DNA from: an uncultured Acidimicrobiaceae bacterium | GTDB lineage: Bacteria; Actinomycetota; Acidimicrobiia; Acidimicrobiales; Bog-793 | Direction of reading: 5' to 3' | DNA: 5,995 nt | NCBI GenBank assembly: GCA_903907185.1 | Contig: CAIVND010000066.1 | Coordinates: forward strand, 1 to 5,995 | In this document: positions 1-5,176 of the stretch, piece by piece | Numbering within the stretch: position 1 is the stretch's first letter | Layout of the letters: every line of letters starts with the position of its first letter | Translations under genes and position numbers: made by a program | The notes under the pieces: generated by a model | What the model saw: only the letters and a program-made list of their open reading frames with translations | What the model was told of the DNA's origin: nothing | The model's database searches: none

Positions 1-625
1 CCGCGTCGATGAGCCGTTCAATCTCACCAAGTGCACGAGCAGGTATCAAAACTTCAGCACCTGGAGCAAGGACACTTAGCCCCTCCAAATCACAAAATGC
101 GAGACGATAGGAATCAGTTGCAACAAGACGAAGTCCTGTCTCGGTCGCTGACATCAAAACACCGGTAAGTTGAGGAGCCCTTGCATCATCAGTCAATGCT
201 GCTCGAACAACCTGGTGCAAACCTTCCGCCAAGCGTTTTGCTGGAAGAGTAATTCCCTCACTTGGTAGGGGTGTGAGCCGCGTGATCTCGGCACCAACAG
301 GAACACGGACCTTGAATTCCGCCTTTCCTGAGGTGATGATCATCTCCTCCAGACCCCCATCGAAGGTGATCGCTCCCGCACTAAGCGACCGAACAATATC
401 GACGATCAATCGCGCGGGGAGAAGAATGGACCCGTCAACAGACCCGGCTACTTCAATCACTGATTCAATAACCAGATCTGGATCAGATCCAGTGATATCA
501 AGACTCCCGCCATGGAGAGAGAGTTGAAGACTTGGAGATCCACCGAGCGAACTTCGTGCAGACGCTGCACGACTCGTTGTTATGAGTGCTTCAAGAAGGT
601 TGTCGCGCTCGGTTCGGAATTTCAC
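1..625 (-). CDS. dnaN: DNA polymerase III beta subunit (sliding clamp), 5' part only
   Basis: This is the N-terminal 208 codons of the ring-shaped processivity clamp that tethers DNA polymerase III to DNA; the C-terminal part lies beyond position 1 (the family is usually about 370 aa). My reading of the reverse strand starts VKFRTERDNLLEAL and has no internal stop. Domain 1 covers about residues 1-120, with the family-typical LPARLIVDIVRSL at about 69-81. Domain 2 starts near 125 and carries LTGVLMSA (153-160) and the hallmark ATDSYRLA (169-176). The start is GTG at 625, preceded by a good Shine-Dalgarno AAGGGGAT (638-631) 5-7 bases upstream. It lies downstream of dnaA on the same strand, the usual order in many bacteria. 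The AT-rich tract before it belongs to the presumed unwinding element. The identification is firm; only the missing 3' end is unseen. Confidence 0.95.
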   Translation of the reverse strand, partial: MKFRTERDNLLEALITTSRAASARSSLGGSPSLQLSLHGGSLDITGSDPDLVIESVIEVAGSVDGSILLPARLIVDIVRSLSAGAITFDGGLEEMIITSGKAEFKVRVPVGAEITRLTPLPSEGITLPAKRLAEGLHQVVRAALTDDARAPQLTGVLMSATETGLRLVATDSYRLAFCDLEGLSVLAPGAEVLIPARALGEIERLIDA

Positions 626-669
626 CGGTTATCCCCTTATTGTTTTTTATGAGTGAGTAATAAAAACGG

Positions 670-700
670 TAATAGTAATAATGCTGTGGATTGTGGATGA
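670..700 (-). other. Putative basal origin unwinding element (tandem DnaA boxes plus DnaA-trios)
   Basis: Read on the minus strand, two closely spaced boxes (TCATCCACA at 700-692, CAATCCACA at 693-685) are followed by a 3-nt spacer (684-682) and four triplets TTA TTA CTA TTA (681-670). On the plus strand these triplets are TAA TAG TAA TAA. They lead into AT-rich DNA running to about 637. The arrangement resembles the Bacillus subtilis unwinding system, in which DnaA loaded on two boxes spreads along 3'-(G/A)AT-5' trios to melt the duplex. The match is by eye; that this element opens here is inference. Confidence 0.7.
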
Positions 701-736
701 AGTTGTAATTTTGCACTGCAACGGGGATGAAGTTGT
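695..736. repeat. 12-bp direct repeat, 30-bp period
   Basis: GGATGAAGTTGT occurs at 695-706 and again, perfectly, at 725-736. The starts are 30 bp apart, close to three helical turns, so both copies face the same side of DNA. The first copy overlaps the DnaA box at 692-700. The second is preceded by CGG instead of TGT, so its box is degenerate. This could be an accessory-protein site or the relic of a local duplication. Confidence 0.6.
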
Positions 737-788
737 TAGAGAGTTATCCCAAGTGATTCACAGGACACTGGTGTAACTCCTCTCACCT

Positions 789-797
789 TGTGGATAA
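789..797 (-). promoter_or_regulatory. Perfect DnaA box
   Basis: TGTGGATAA on the plus strand equals TTATCCACA on the minus strand, the consensus high-affinity DnaA binding site. It is the only perfect site between dnaA and dnaN. It faces the one-mismatch box CTATCCACA at 806-814, giving a convergent pair with 8 bases between them. Confidence 0.85.
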
Positions 798-871
798 TCT
801 TACCTCTATCCACAGGATCTGACTCTCTACCCACAGGTAATTCCCAACACCAACACACAGTTTGTTGATAA

Positions 872-2233
872 TCAATCGGTTCGCACACGCTCCATTAACT
901 CCGTGACTTGATCGTAGATATGACGCCGCTCACGCATAAGAGCTGTGATCTTTTCAACAGCATGGATCACGGTTGTATGGTCCCGTCCACCAAACTCTCG
1001 AGCGATCGCAGGATAGGAATAATCCGTGAGTTCCCGGATGACATACATACTGATCTGACGAGCGATGACAAGCGGTCGTCGCCGGCTCGGTCCACAAAGT
1101 TCGTCTACGGAGAAGTTAAAGGTCTCAGCGGTGAGATCAATAATCTGTTTGGTCGTAATTTTTCTTGGTTGATTTCTGGTCAACATATCGCCCAAAACTG
1201 AACGGGCAAGCTCCTGGTTCAGTTGACGGCCCTCTAGCGAGGCAAAGGCAGTTACTCGAACGAGTGCACCCTCAAGTTCTCGGATGTTGCTCTTGATATT
1301 GGAGGCAATAAATTCCAGGACCTCATCATCAACAACGACCTGTTCATGTTCGGCCTTCGAGCGCAAGATCGCGATTCGAGTCTCCAGTTCAGGAGGTTGA
1401 ATGTCCGCGATCAGTCCGGACAGAAATCGACTGCGAAGTCGACTTTCAAGTGTGGCCATCGACCCAGGAGGTCGATCTGAGGTGAGAACAAGTTGCTTCT
1501 GCGCATCGTGGAGGGAGTTAAATGTGTGGAAAAACTCCTCCTGAAGTGCCTCTTTGCCCTCTATGAACTGAATATCGTCAATAAGCAAGACGTCACATTC
1601 ACGGTAACGACGCTTAAAAGCCATTGTCGTGTTATTTCGGATCGCTTCTACGAACTCGTTCATGAATGTCTCGGTGGAGACATATTGAACAAGCTTTTTT
1701 GGGTAGTTCTCTTCGACGTAGCTACGAATCGCTTGAAGGAGATGCGTTTTCCCGAGTCCTGCATCCCCAATGATAAAAAGTGGGTTGTAGGCGCGCGAGG
1801 GAGCCTCCGCCACCGAGAGTGCCGCAGCATGCGCAAAACGATTTGAAGGCCCAATCACAAAACCGTCAAAGGTATACCTACCACTTTGCGTAAAGACCTC
1901 AGGAGTGCTCTCTTCAATAGAGATGGGTGCAGTAGTCGCTGGTTGTGGCGATGTCGCCGGTGGATCAATGACAAGATCGATCTCGTCAGACACGGTGAAT
2001 TGAATAGCAATCTCGCTGCCGGTGAGGTCAACAATGGCATCGTGAAAAAGTGCACGGAAACGGCTCTCTAAACGTTCAGCGACCAACGTATTGGGAACTC
2101 CGAGAATCAAGACTCCATTGACAATTCCAACCGGTTCAATGTCCGCAAACCAGGTGTGCCATACAGCGTCAGAGACCTGAGACTGAATGGCAGCACTGCA
2201 GTCTTCCCAAAGTTGTTGTGCGTCAGCTGCCAT
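872..2233 (-). CDS. dnaA: Chromosomal replication initiator protein DnaA
   Basis: DnaA is the AAA+ ATPase that binds DnaA boxes, opens the origin and loads the helicase. The protein is 453 aa. Domain I is about residues 1-85, and a short Pro/Thr/Ser-rich linker (domain II) is about 86-118. Domain III starts at [18 protein letters not shown] (120-137) and has Walker A GDAGLGKT (156-163), Walker B VLLIDD (215-220), sensor 1 around LVLTSDR (248-254), the box VII arginine finger R269 in SRF, and sensor 2 R318 in NIRELEGAL. Domain IV (about 352-453) ends in the DNA-binding signature [11 protein letters not shown] (415-425). The ATG at 2233 has Shine-Dalgarno AAAAGGGAT (2247-2239). The short linker makes it nearer in size to Bacillus or E. 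coli DnaA than to the long Streptomyces proteins. DnaA boxes in its own leader suggest autoregulation, an inference. All catalytic and binding motifs are intact. Confidence 0.98.
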   Translation of the reverse strand: MAADAQQLWEDCSAAIQSQVSDAVWHTWFADIEPVGIVNGVLILGVPNTLVAERLESRFRALFHDAIVDLTGSEIAIQFTVSDEIDLVIDPPATSPQPATTAPISIEESTPEVFTQSGRYTFDGFVIGPSNRFAHAAALSVAEAPSRAYNPLFIIGDAGLGKTHLLQAIRSYVEENYPKKLVQYVSTETFMNEFVEAIRNNTTMAFKRRYRECDVLLIDDIQFIEGKEALQEEFFHTFNSLHDAQKQLVLTSDRPPGSMATLESRLRSRFLSGLIADIQPPELETRIAILRSKAEHEQVVVDDEVLEFIASNIKSNIRELEGALVRVTAFASLEGRQLNQELARSVLGDMLTRNQPRKITTKQIIDLTAETFNFSVDELCGPSRRRPLVIARQISMYVIRELTDYSYPAIAREFGGRDHTTVIHAVEKITALMRERRHIYDQVTELMERVRTD

Positions 2234-2247
2234 AGGTCATCCCTTTT

Positions 2248-2285
2248 AACTTATCCACAGGTAATCACAGATCTGTGGATAAGTT
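2248..2285. repeat. 13-bp inverted repeat with two perfect DnaA boxes
   Basis: AACTTATCCACAG (2248-2260) is matched perfectly by its reverse complement at 2273-2285, leaving a 12-bp centre. Each arm contains a consensus DnaA box, TTATCCACA at 2251-2259 and its inverse at 2274-2282. The centre overlaps a second perfect palindrome, CACAGATCTGTG (2266-2277). The repeat directly abuts the dnaA Shine-Dalgarno on the minus strand. It could therefore act both as a DNA site for two opposed DnaA molecules and, in the dnaA transcript, as a hairpin next to the ribosome-binding site. Confidence 0.85.
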
Positions 2286-2302
2286 CTACGAGTACAATTG
2301 GT

Positions 2303-2317
2303 GTTCTATCCTAGAAC
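2303..2317. repeat. Short palindrome GTTCTA-TCC-TAGAAC
   Basis: Two perfect 6-bp arms surround a 3-bp centre. The palindrome contains the presumed dnaA -10 hexamer (TAGGAT on the minus strand, 2313-2308), so a dimeric regulator bound here would block dnaA transcription. No regulator can be named. Confidence 0.5.
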
Positions 2318-2336
2318 AAGATTTCCACAGGGTGAA
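2308..2336 (-). promoter_or_regulatory. Putative dnaA promoter
   Basis: On the minus strand, TTCACC (2336-2331) and TAGGAT (2313-2308) are separated by 17 bases, a good sigma-70-like pair with an actinobacterial-style TAnnnT -10. Transcription would begin near 2301 and give a dnaA leader of about 65-70 nt holding the inverted repeat. A weak DnaA box (ATTTCCACA, 2321-2329) sits between -35 and -10, which would suit repression by DnaA-ATP. The hexamers were found by eye. Confidence 0.45.
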
Positions 2337-2342
2337 AAGGGT

Positions 2343-2372
2343 CTTTTTGGCACCTTTTGGCACCTTTTGGCA
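2343..2372 (+). repeat. Three tandem copies of a 10-bp unit
   Basis: The unit CCTTTTGGCA occurs at 2353-2362 and 2363-2372, with a one-mismatch copy CTTTTTGGCA at 2343-2352. A 10-bp period puts each copy on nearly the same face of the helix. It lies in the origin spacer between the dnaA and rpmH promoters. Its role is unknown; a protein-binding array or slippage product are both possible. Confidence 0.8.
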
Positions 2373-2385
2373 TCGAAAACCTGTT

Positions 2386-2414
2386 TTCCAACGCTATCTA
2401 AAAAAGAGTAGGAT
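2386..2414 (+). promoter_or_regulatory. Putative promoter of the rpmH operon
   Basis: TTCCAA (2386-2391) and TAGGAT (2409-2414) are 17 bases apart. The -10 is identical to the one proposed for dnaA. Transcription would begin near 2421, giving a leader of only about 15-18 nt before rpmH. The -35 is weak, so the exact promoter is uncertain, although some promoter must lie in this spacer. Confidence 0.4.
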
Positions 2415-2437
2415 GAAGGGTCTTTCGAAGGGGCACC

Positions 2438-2572
2438 ATGAAGCGTACATTTCAACCAAATAACCGGAAACGAGCCAAGAAGCACGGCTTTCGCTCCCGT
2501 ATGTCAACTCGCGCTGGCCAAGCCGTATTGAAGGCCCGTCGTCGTCGTGGAAGGGTCCGTCTCTCCGCTTGA
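2438..2572 (+). CDS. rpmH: 50S ribosomal protein L34
   Basis: This 44-aa, very basic protein of the large ribosomal subunit is too short for many gene finders. It reads [18 protein letters not shown], then an Arg/Lys-rich body ending [11 protein letters not shown], and the family motif [20 protein letters not shown] is nearly complete. L34 is normally 44-47 aa, so it is full length. The ATG at 2438 is preceded by AAGGGG (2428-2433) only 4 bases away, a short spacing. It is first in the rightward operon beside the origin. Its TGA stop overlaps the TTG start of rnpA (TTGA, 2569-2572). Confidence 0.97.
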   Translation: MKRTFQPNNRKRAKKHGFRSRMSTRAGQAVLKARRRRGRVRLSA

Positions 2573-2913
2573 GTAGGCAGATTGCACCAGTTCGTGGACG
2601 ACTTCTCTTTCAAGGACTTGCACGCTCTCAGTTCCGAGCTCAAAGTGGTCCAATTCGGGTACGGTTTTCCCCAGCTAGTGAGGGGCAGAGTGGTATAGCA
2701 GTGGCTTTCGCAGTCAATCGGAAGGTTGGTGGCGCAGTAGTAAGGAACCAGTGTCGCCGTCGGATGCGTGCGATTGCTGGGGAGATTGCTGGGGAGATTG
2801 CTCCAGGTGCGTACCTGATCAGCGTGACCGATCGGGTGGTGAGCTTGGATTATCAGGAGTTACACGAGCGATTGGTCGAGGCGATGCGAGGAGCAGGTGG
2901 GTCGAAGTGTTAG
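2569..2913 (+). CDS. rnpA: Ribonuclease P protein component
   Basis: This is the small basic protein that binds RNase P RNA and helps cleave 5' leaders from precursor tRNAs. It has 114 aa, the usual family size. The core is visible as [21 protein letters not shown] (about residues 47-67), containing the RNR signature (R59, N60, then R63-R65 and R67) that contacts the catalytic RNA. The TTG start at 2569 overlaps the rpmH stop as TTGA. The nearest Shine-Dalgarno-like run, GGAAGGG (2549-2555), is 13 bases away, so translation probably depends on coupling to rpmH. No better in-frame start exists before the conserved core. A 12-bp tandem duplication lengthens the helix after the RNR motif ([10 protein letters not shown], 69-78). 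The identification is sure; the start is probable. Confidence 0.93.
   Translation: MSRQIAPVRGRLLFQGLARSQFRAQSGPIRVRFSPASEGQSGIAVAFAVNRKVGGAVVRNQCRRRMRAIAGEIAGEIAPGAYLISVTDRVVSLDYQELHERLVEAMRGAGGSKC
2773..2802 (+). repeat. 12-bp tandem repeat inside rnpA
   Basis: ATTGCTGGGGAG occurs twice in tandem (2773-2784, 2785-2796) and is followed by a half copy, ATTGCT. It encodes [10 protein letters not shown] in frame, right after the RNR motif. Perfect identity at third codon positions suggests a recent slippage duplication that kept the reading frame. Confidence 0.85.
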
Positions 2914-3173
2914 ACGTACTCAATGATCATCTGCATAGCGATTCAGTCCGTCCCGCCTCATGGTCTGCGCGAGGAGTTATAGCCCTCATTCGCTCGTATC
3001 AGTTTTTGCGGGGCGGCCGACTCTCTCCCTGTCGATTCTTTCCCTCTTGCTCGAGTTATGCGGTCGAGGCGGTTGAGGTCCACGGAGCCCTCCGCGGAGG
3101 CTGGTTAGCAGTAAGTCGAATTGCTCGGTGTAACCCCTTTGGTAGTTCCGGCATTGACCCGGTCCCCCACTAG
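2907..3173 (+). CDS. yidD: Membrane protein insertion efficiency factor YidD
   Basis: YidD is a small membrane-associated protein that assists YidC in inserting inner-membrane proteins. I read 88 aa from GTG at 2907: [10 protein letters not shown], a predicted amphipathic helix ([14 protein letters not shown], 21-34), then the family core [21 protein letters not shown] (40-60) and [17 protein letters not shown] (71-87). The three conserved cysteines (C42, C48, C75) are present. The GTG lies 6 bases after AGGTGG (2895-2900) and overlaps the rnpA stop by 7 bases, a sign of coupling. The same frame stays open further upstream inside rnpA, but a longer protein would be atypical for the family. 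It sits between rnpA and yidC, as in most bacteria. Confidence 0.92.
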   Translation: MLDVLNDHLHSDSVRPASWSARGVIALIRSYQFLRGGRLSPCRFFPSCSSYAVEAVEVHGALRGGWLAVSRIARCNPFGSSGIDPVPH

Positions 3174-3182
3174 GAGATCACG

Positions 3183-4217
3183 TTGATCATCGCTTCAACA
3201 ATTGGAAATATTGGGCACCCTTTTTATGTGATCTTCGCTCGGGTGCTGGCCTATTTCTACGAACTCATCCCGAACTATGCGATCGCCATTAGTTTGCTCA
3301 CCCTTGCCGTCATGGTGTTGGTCTTTCCGATCACCCTAAAGGGCACTCGCGGCATGATGAAGATGCAGCTTCTCGCGCCAGAGATGAAGAAGCTTCAGAC
3401 AAAGTACAAAGTTCAGCCAGGGATGACTCCGGCAGAGCGACAGGATCTCCGAACGCGTCAGCAGCAGGAGATGATGGCGGTCTACAAGGAGAATAACGTC
3501 AGTCCCGCTGGCGGTTGCCTCCCGATGATCATGCAGTTCCCGATCTTTATTATCTTGTACGGAACGGTCCGGGGGCTTATCCACCAGACCCCGAAGGGCA
3601 CCGGCAAGCACCTTCAACTGATACCGGATCCGCTGTATATCAATCCGGATTCCAAGATCTACCACGCGATTAAATTGTCCGGTGGACACCTGAGATCCTT
3701 CGGCATTGACCTCGCAGACTCGGTTCGCACCGCCGGTCTCTCGGGAGTGCAGAAGATTCCGTTTGTACTCCTGATCCTCGTCGCGATCGCACTTCAGTAC
3801 ATTCAGATGAAGCAGCTCAGCGGTCGGAACCCTGCTGCTGCTGCCGCAAACCCGCAGATGCAGCAGATGCAGAAGATCATGCCTTTGCTCTTTGCAGTCA
3901 TTTACATCTCAATCCCTGCAGCAGTGACGATCTACTTCATTGTCTCCAGCCTCTTTCGTATCGCCCAACAAGAGGTCATGTATCGGCGTGATCCACATAT
4001 CCAGGCGTCACTTGCAAAGCTTCAAGCACGTCACAAAGCTGATCCGAAGGTTGTCGATGCAAAGGCTGTGAGGCCAACGACAGCGCCGAGGCGGCCAGGA
4101 GCGACCACACCCCCGAAGGGTAAGCCAACCCCAACGGCAAAGGCCCCGGCACCAAAGGCTCCGGCACCAAAGGCCCAGCCTCGTGCGAGAGGCAAAAGAC
4201 CGAGAAGGTCTCGATAA
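3183..4217 (+). CDS. yidC: Membrane protein insertase YidC/Oxa1/Alb3 family
   Basis: This inner-membrane insertase integrates and folds membrane proteins, alone or with SecYEG. It has 344 aa and lacks both the large periplasmic domain of proteobacterial YidC and an obvious lipoprotein signal. Hydrophobic segments lie near residues 14-30, 33-51, 111-133, 192-208 and 230-257. Between the second and third is the cytoplasmic coiled hairpin (KMQLLAPEMKKLQTKYK, 60-76, to about 105). The family motif PAGGCLPMIMQFPIFIILY is at 108-126, and K53 and R56 are candidates for the conserved positive charge of the hydrophilic groove. Residues 271-344 form a basic Pro/Ala-rich tail with an APAPK repeat, probably contacting ribosomes, as proposed for other basic YidC tails. 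The TTG start at 3183 follows AGGAG (3172-3176) by 6 bases, and that Shine-Dalgarno overlaps the yidD stop codon. jag follows after 2 bases. Confidence 0.95.
   Translation: MIIASTIGNIGHPFYVIFARVLAYFYELIPNYAIAISLLTLAVMVLVFPITLKGTRGMMKMQLLAPEMKKLQTKYKVQPGMTPAERQDLRTRQQQEMMAVYKENNVSPAGGCLPMIMQFPIFIILYGTVRGLIHQTPKGTGKHLQLIPDPLYINPDSKIYHAIKLSGGHLRSFGIDLADSVRTAGLSGVQKIPFVLLILVAIALQYIQMKQLSGRNPAAAAANPQMQQMQKIMPLLFAVIYISIPAAVTIYFIVSSLFRIAQQEVMYRRDPHIQASLAKLQARHKADPKVVDAKAVRPTTAPRRPGATTPPKGKPTPTAKAPAPKAPAPKAQPRARGKRPRRSR
4143..4172 (+). repeat. 15-bp tandem repeat in the yidC tail
   Basis: Two nearly identical 15-base units encode APAPK-APAPK (residues 321-330). They differ only at the third position of the Ala and Pro codons that begin the unit. 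The repeat lies in the low-complexity basic C-terminal tail, where length variation is probably tolerated. Confidence 0.75.
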
Positions 4218-4219
4218 CG

Positions 4220-5104
4220 ATGGAATGGGTTGAGACCGTAGGGCGAAGTGTTCCTGAGGCATTGGAGATCGCGCTTGACCAGCTCGGCGTAGATGAACGC
4301 GATGCCGAGGTCGTGGTCGTTGGTGAGGCAAAGTCCGGCCTCTTTGGAATTGGGCGGAGTGATGCCCGAATTCGAGTACGAGTGCGACCCGCGCCACCTC
4401 GACCAAAGCGGCCCCAGCGCAGCCGTCGCCAGGGTAATAACCGCAGCGACTCGCCTGACCGTCCACGGACTCGATCGGGTGGACAGCAACCTACCGCCGA
4501 TGGACCTGACGACAACGATAGGGACAAGCAGCCATCTTCAAAGCCGCAGCCCCAGCGTCAACGTTCCGAGAAAAACCGTTCTGCAAAATCGAGCGGTCCA
4601 AAGCCAGTCCGTGAACCAAATGAGGAGAGCATCATGAGTGTTGAAGAGCAGGCAACAACGGTGAAAACCTTTGTTCAAGGTGTTGCTGACGCCTTCGGCG
4701 TAACCGCTACGACGACCACCCGTACCGAAGATAACTACATCTTTGTTGAGGTACATGGCGAAGATCTCGGCTTGATGATCGGTCAGCGTGGTGCCACGCT
4801 CGAGGCACTTCAAGAGCTTGCTCGGACGGTTATCCAACATCGCTCAGAGGACCAAACAGGTCGCGTCATCCTTGACATCGCTGGATTTCGGGCGAAGCGA
4901 GCTGCGGCCCTTAGCGAGTTCGTCGCAATGGTAGCCGACGAGGTGAAGACCACAGGTGTTGCACAGGCCCTTGAGCCAATGGGCGCTCCTGATCGTAAGA
5001 TCGTTCACGACGCGGTGAACGAGATCGATGGCGTAGTGACAACCTCTGAGGGCGTGGACCCACGCCGCTATGTGGTCATCCGCCTCGCAGTTGCTGAGGC
5101 CTAG
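4220..5104 (+). CDS. jag: Jag/KhpB-type RNA-binding protein (Jag-N, KH, R3H)
   Basis: This is a cytoplasmic RNA-binding protein of the Jag (KhpB/EloR) family, linked in firmicutes to cell elongation and division and nearly always next to yidC. It has 294 aa. The Jag-N domain is at about 1-55 (VGRSVPEALEIALDQLGV and the signature KSGLFGIG, 38-45). A long linker rich in Arg, Pro, Ser and Asp (about 56-138) looks disordered. The KH domain is about 145-220 with GxxG loop GQRG (188-191), and the C-terminal R3H domain has its R-x3-H motif at R259 and H263 (DRKIVHDA) followed by TTSEGVDPRRYVVI. The ATG at 4220 lies 2 bases after the yidC stop, with GAGAAGGT (4202-4209) upstream. Codon 139 is an internal ATG with its own strong Shine-Dalgarno. 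The domain calls are firm; the exact role in this organism is unknown. Confidence 0.93.
   Translation: MEWVETVGRSVPEALEIALDQLGVDERDAEVVVVGEAKSGLFGIGRSDARIRVRVRPAPPRPKRPQRSRRQGNNRSDSPDRPRTRSGGQQPTADGPDDNDRDKQPSSKPQPQRQRSEKNRSAKSSGPKPVREPNEESIMSVEEQATTVKTFVQGVADAFGVTATTTTRTEDNYIFVEVHGEDLGLMIGQRGATLEALQELARTVIQHRSEDQTGRVILDIAGFRAKRAAALSEFVAMVADEVKTTGVAQALEPMGAPDRKIVHDAVNEIDGVVTTSEGVDPRRYVVIRLAVAEA
4623..4636 (+). promoter_or_regulatory. Internal Shine-Dalgarno and in-frame ATG in jag
   Basis: AGGAG (4623-4627) lies 6 bases before an ATG (4634-4636) that is in the jag frame (codon 139). The site falls at the end of the disordered linker and just before the KH domain. Initiation here would give a 156-aa protein with only KH and R3H. 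The Shine-Dalgarno looks better placed than the one serving the full-length start. Confidence 0.5.
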
Positions 5105-5176
5105 TTTCTTCCCTGCGTTACCGCCAGTAGGTACCGTAGTACCACCCATTCTTGTGCTGGCAGAAGGTTCATCGAT
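5105..5176. other. jag-rsmG spacer with small inverted repeats
   Basis: This 72-bp gap is the widest in the rightward gene run. It contains GGTAC-CGTA-GTACC (5130-5143), a 5-bp stem with a 4-base loop, flanked by GCCAG (5123-5127) and CTGGC (5157-5161), which could pair outside it. There is no T-run after the stem, so it does not look like an intrinsic terminator. It may be a processing site, or nothing. Confidence 0.4.

Larger units (their letters stand above)
626..871. other. oriC, dnaA-dnaN spacer with DnaA-box cluster
   Basis: This 246-bp spacer between dnaA and dnaN has no plausible gene. It holds one perfect DnaA box (789-797) and one-mismatch boxes at 692-700 (TGTGGATGA), 806-814 (CTATCCACA) and 863-871 (TGTTGATAA, touching the dnaA stop). 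Weaker two-mismatch sites lie at 685-693, 744-752, 754-762 and 827-835. The stretch 637-682 next to dnaN is strongly AT-rich. Clustered boxes plus an AT-rich segment between dnaA and dnaN is the layout of the replication origin in many Gram-positive bacteria. I infer that this is the part of oriC that opens. Confidence 0.85.
2234..2437. other. oriC, dnaA-rpmH divergent spacer
   Basis: This 204-bp non-coding region separates the leftward dnaA from the rightward rpmH operon. It has two perfect inverted DnaA boxes (2251-2259 and 2274-2282), a weaker box ATTTCCACA (2321-2329), a 15-bp palindrome (2303-2317), a triple 10-bp repeat (2343-2372) and promoter-like elements in both directions. Together with the boxes on the other side of dnaA it suggests a bipartite origin, in which DnaA bound at both clusters could loop out dnaA. 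The looping is inference from other bacteria. Confidence 0.8.

Noticed and set aside
273..527. Plus-strand open frame opposite dnaN
   Set aside because: It is antisense to conserved beta-clamp sequence and its product is low-complexity Ser/Thr/Arg without a known motif.
908..1846. Plus-strand open frames opposite dnaA (908-1201 and 1493-1846)
   Set aside because: They run antisense to the conserved AAA+ and DNA-binding regions of dnaA, show no recognisable domain, and have composition expected from the reverse of a coding strand.
2303..2317. GTTCTATCCTAGAAC as a LexA (SOS) box
   Set aside because: Actinobacterial and Bacillus LexA boxes have the order GAAC-N4-GTTC. Here the half-sites are inverted and the spacing is different.
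2343..2372. Triple 10-bp repeat as a CRISPR array
   Set aside because: The units are contiguous, only 10 bp long and have no spacers.
2275..2463. Plus-strand open frame from the origin spacer into rpmH
   Set aside because: It starts inside a DnaA box, crosses the promoter region and ends within rpmH in another frame.
2751..2906. Longer yidD starting inside rnpA
   Set aside because: The upstream part (many Cys, Asp and Trp) is an out-of-frame reading of rnpA. The GTG at 2907 has a proper Shine-Dalgarno and gives the normal family length.
3976..4527. Several long minus-strand open frames opposite yidC and jag
   Set aside because: Three overlapping antisense frames in the low-complexity Arg/Pro/Ala region are a composition effect; none has a recognisable domain.
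5130..5143. Hairpin GGTAC-CGTA-GTACC as an intrinsic terminator after jag
   Set aside because: The stem is only 5 bp and no T-run follows.
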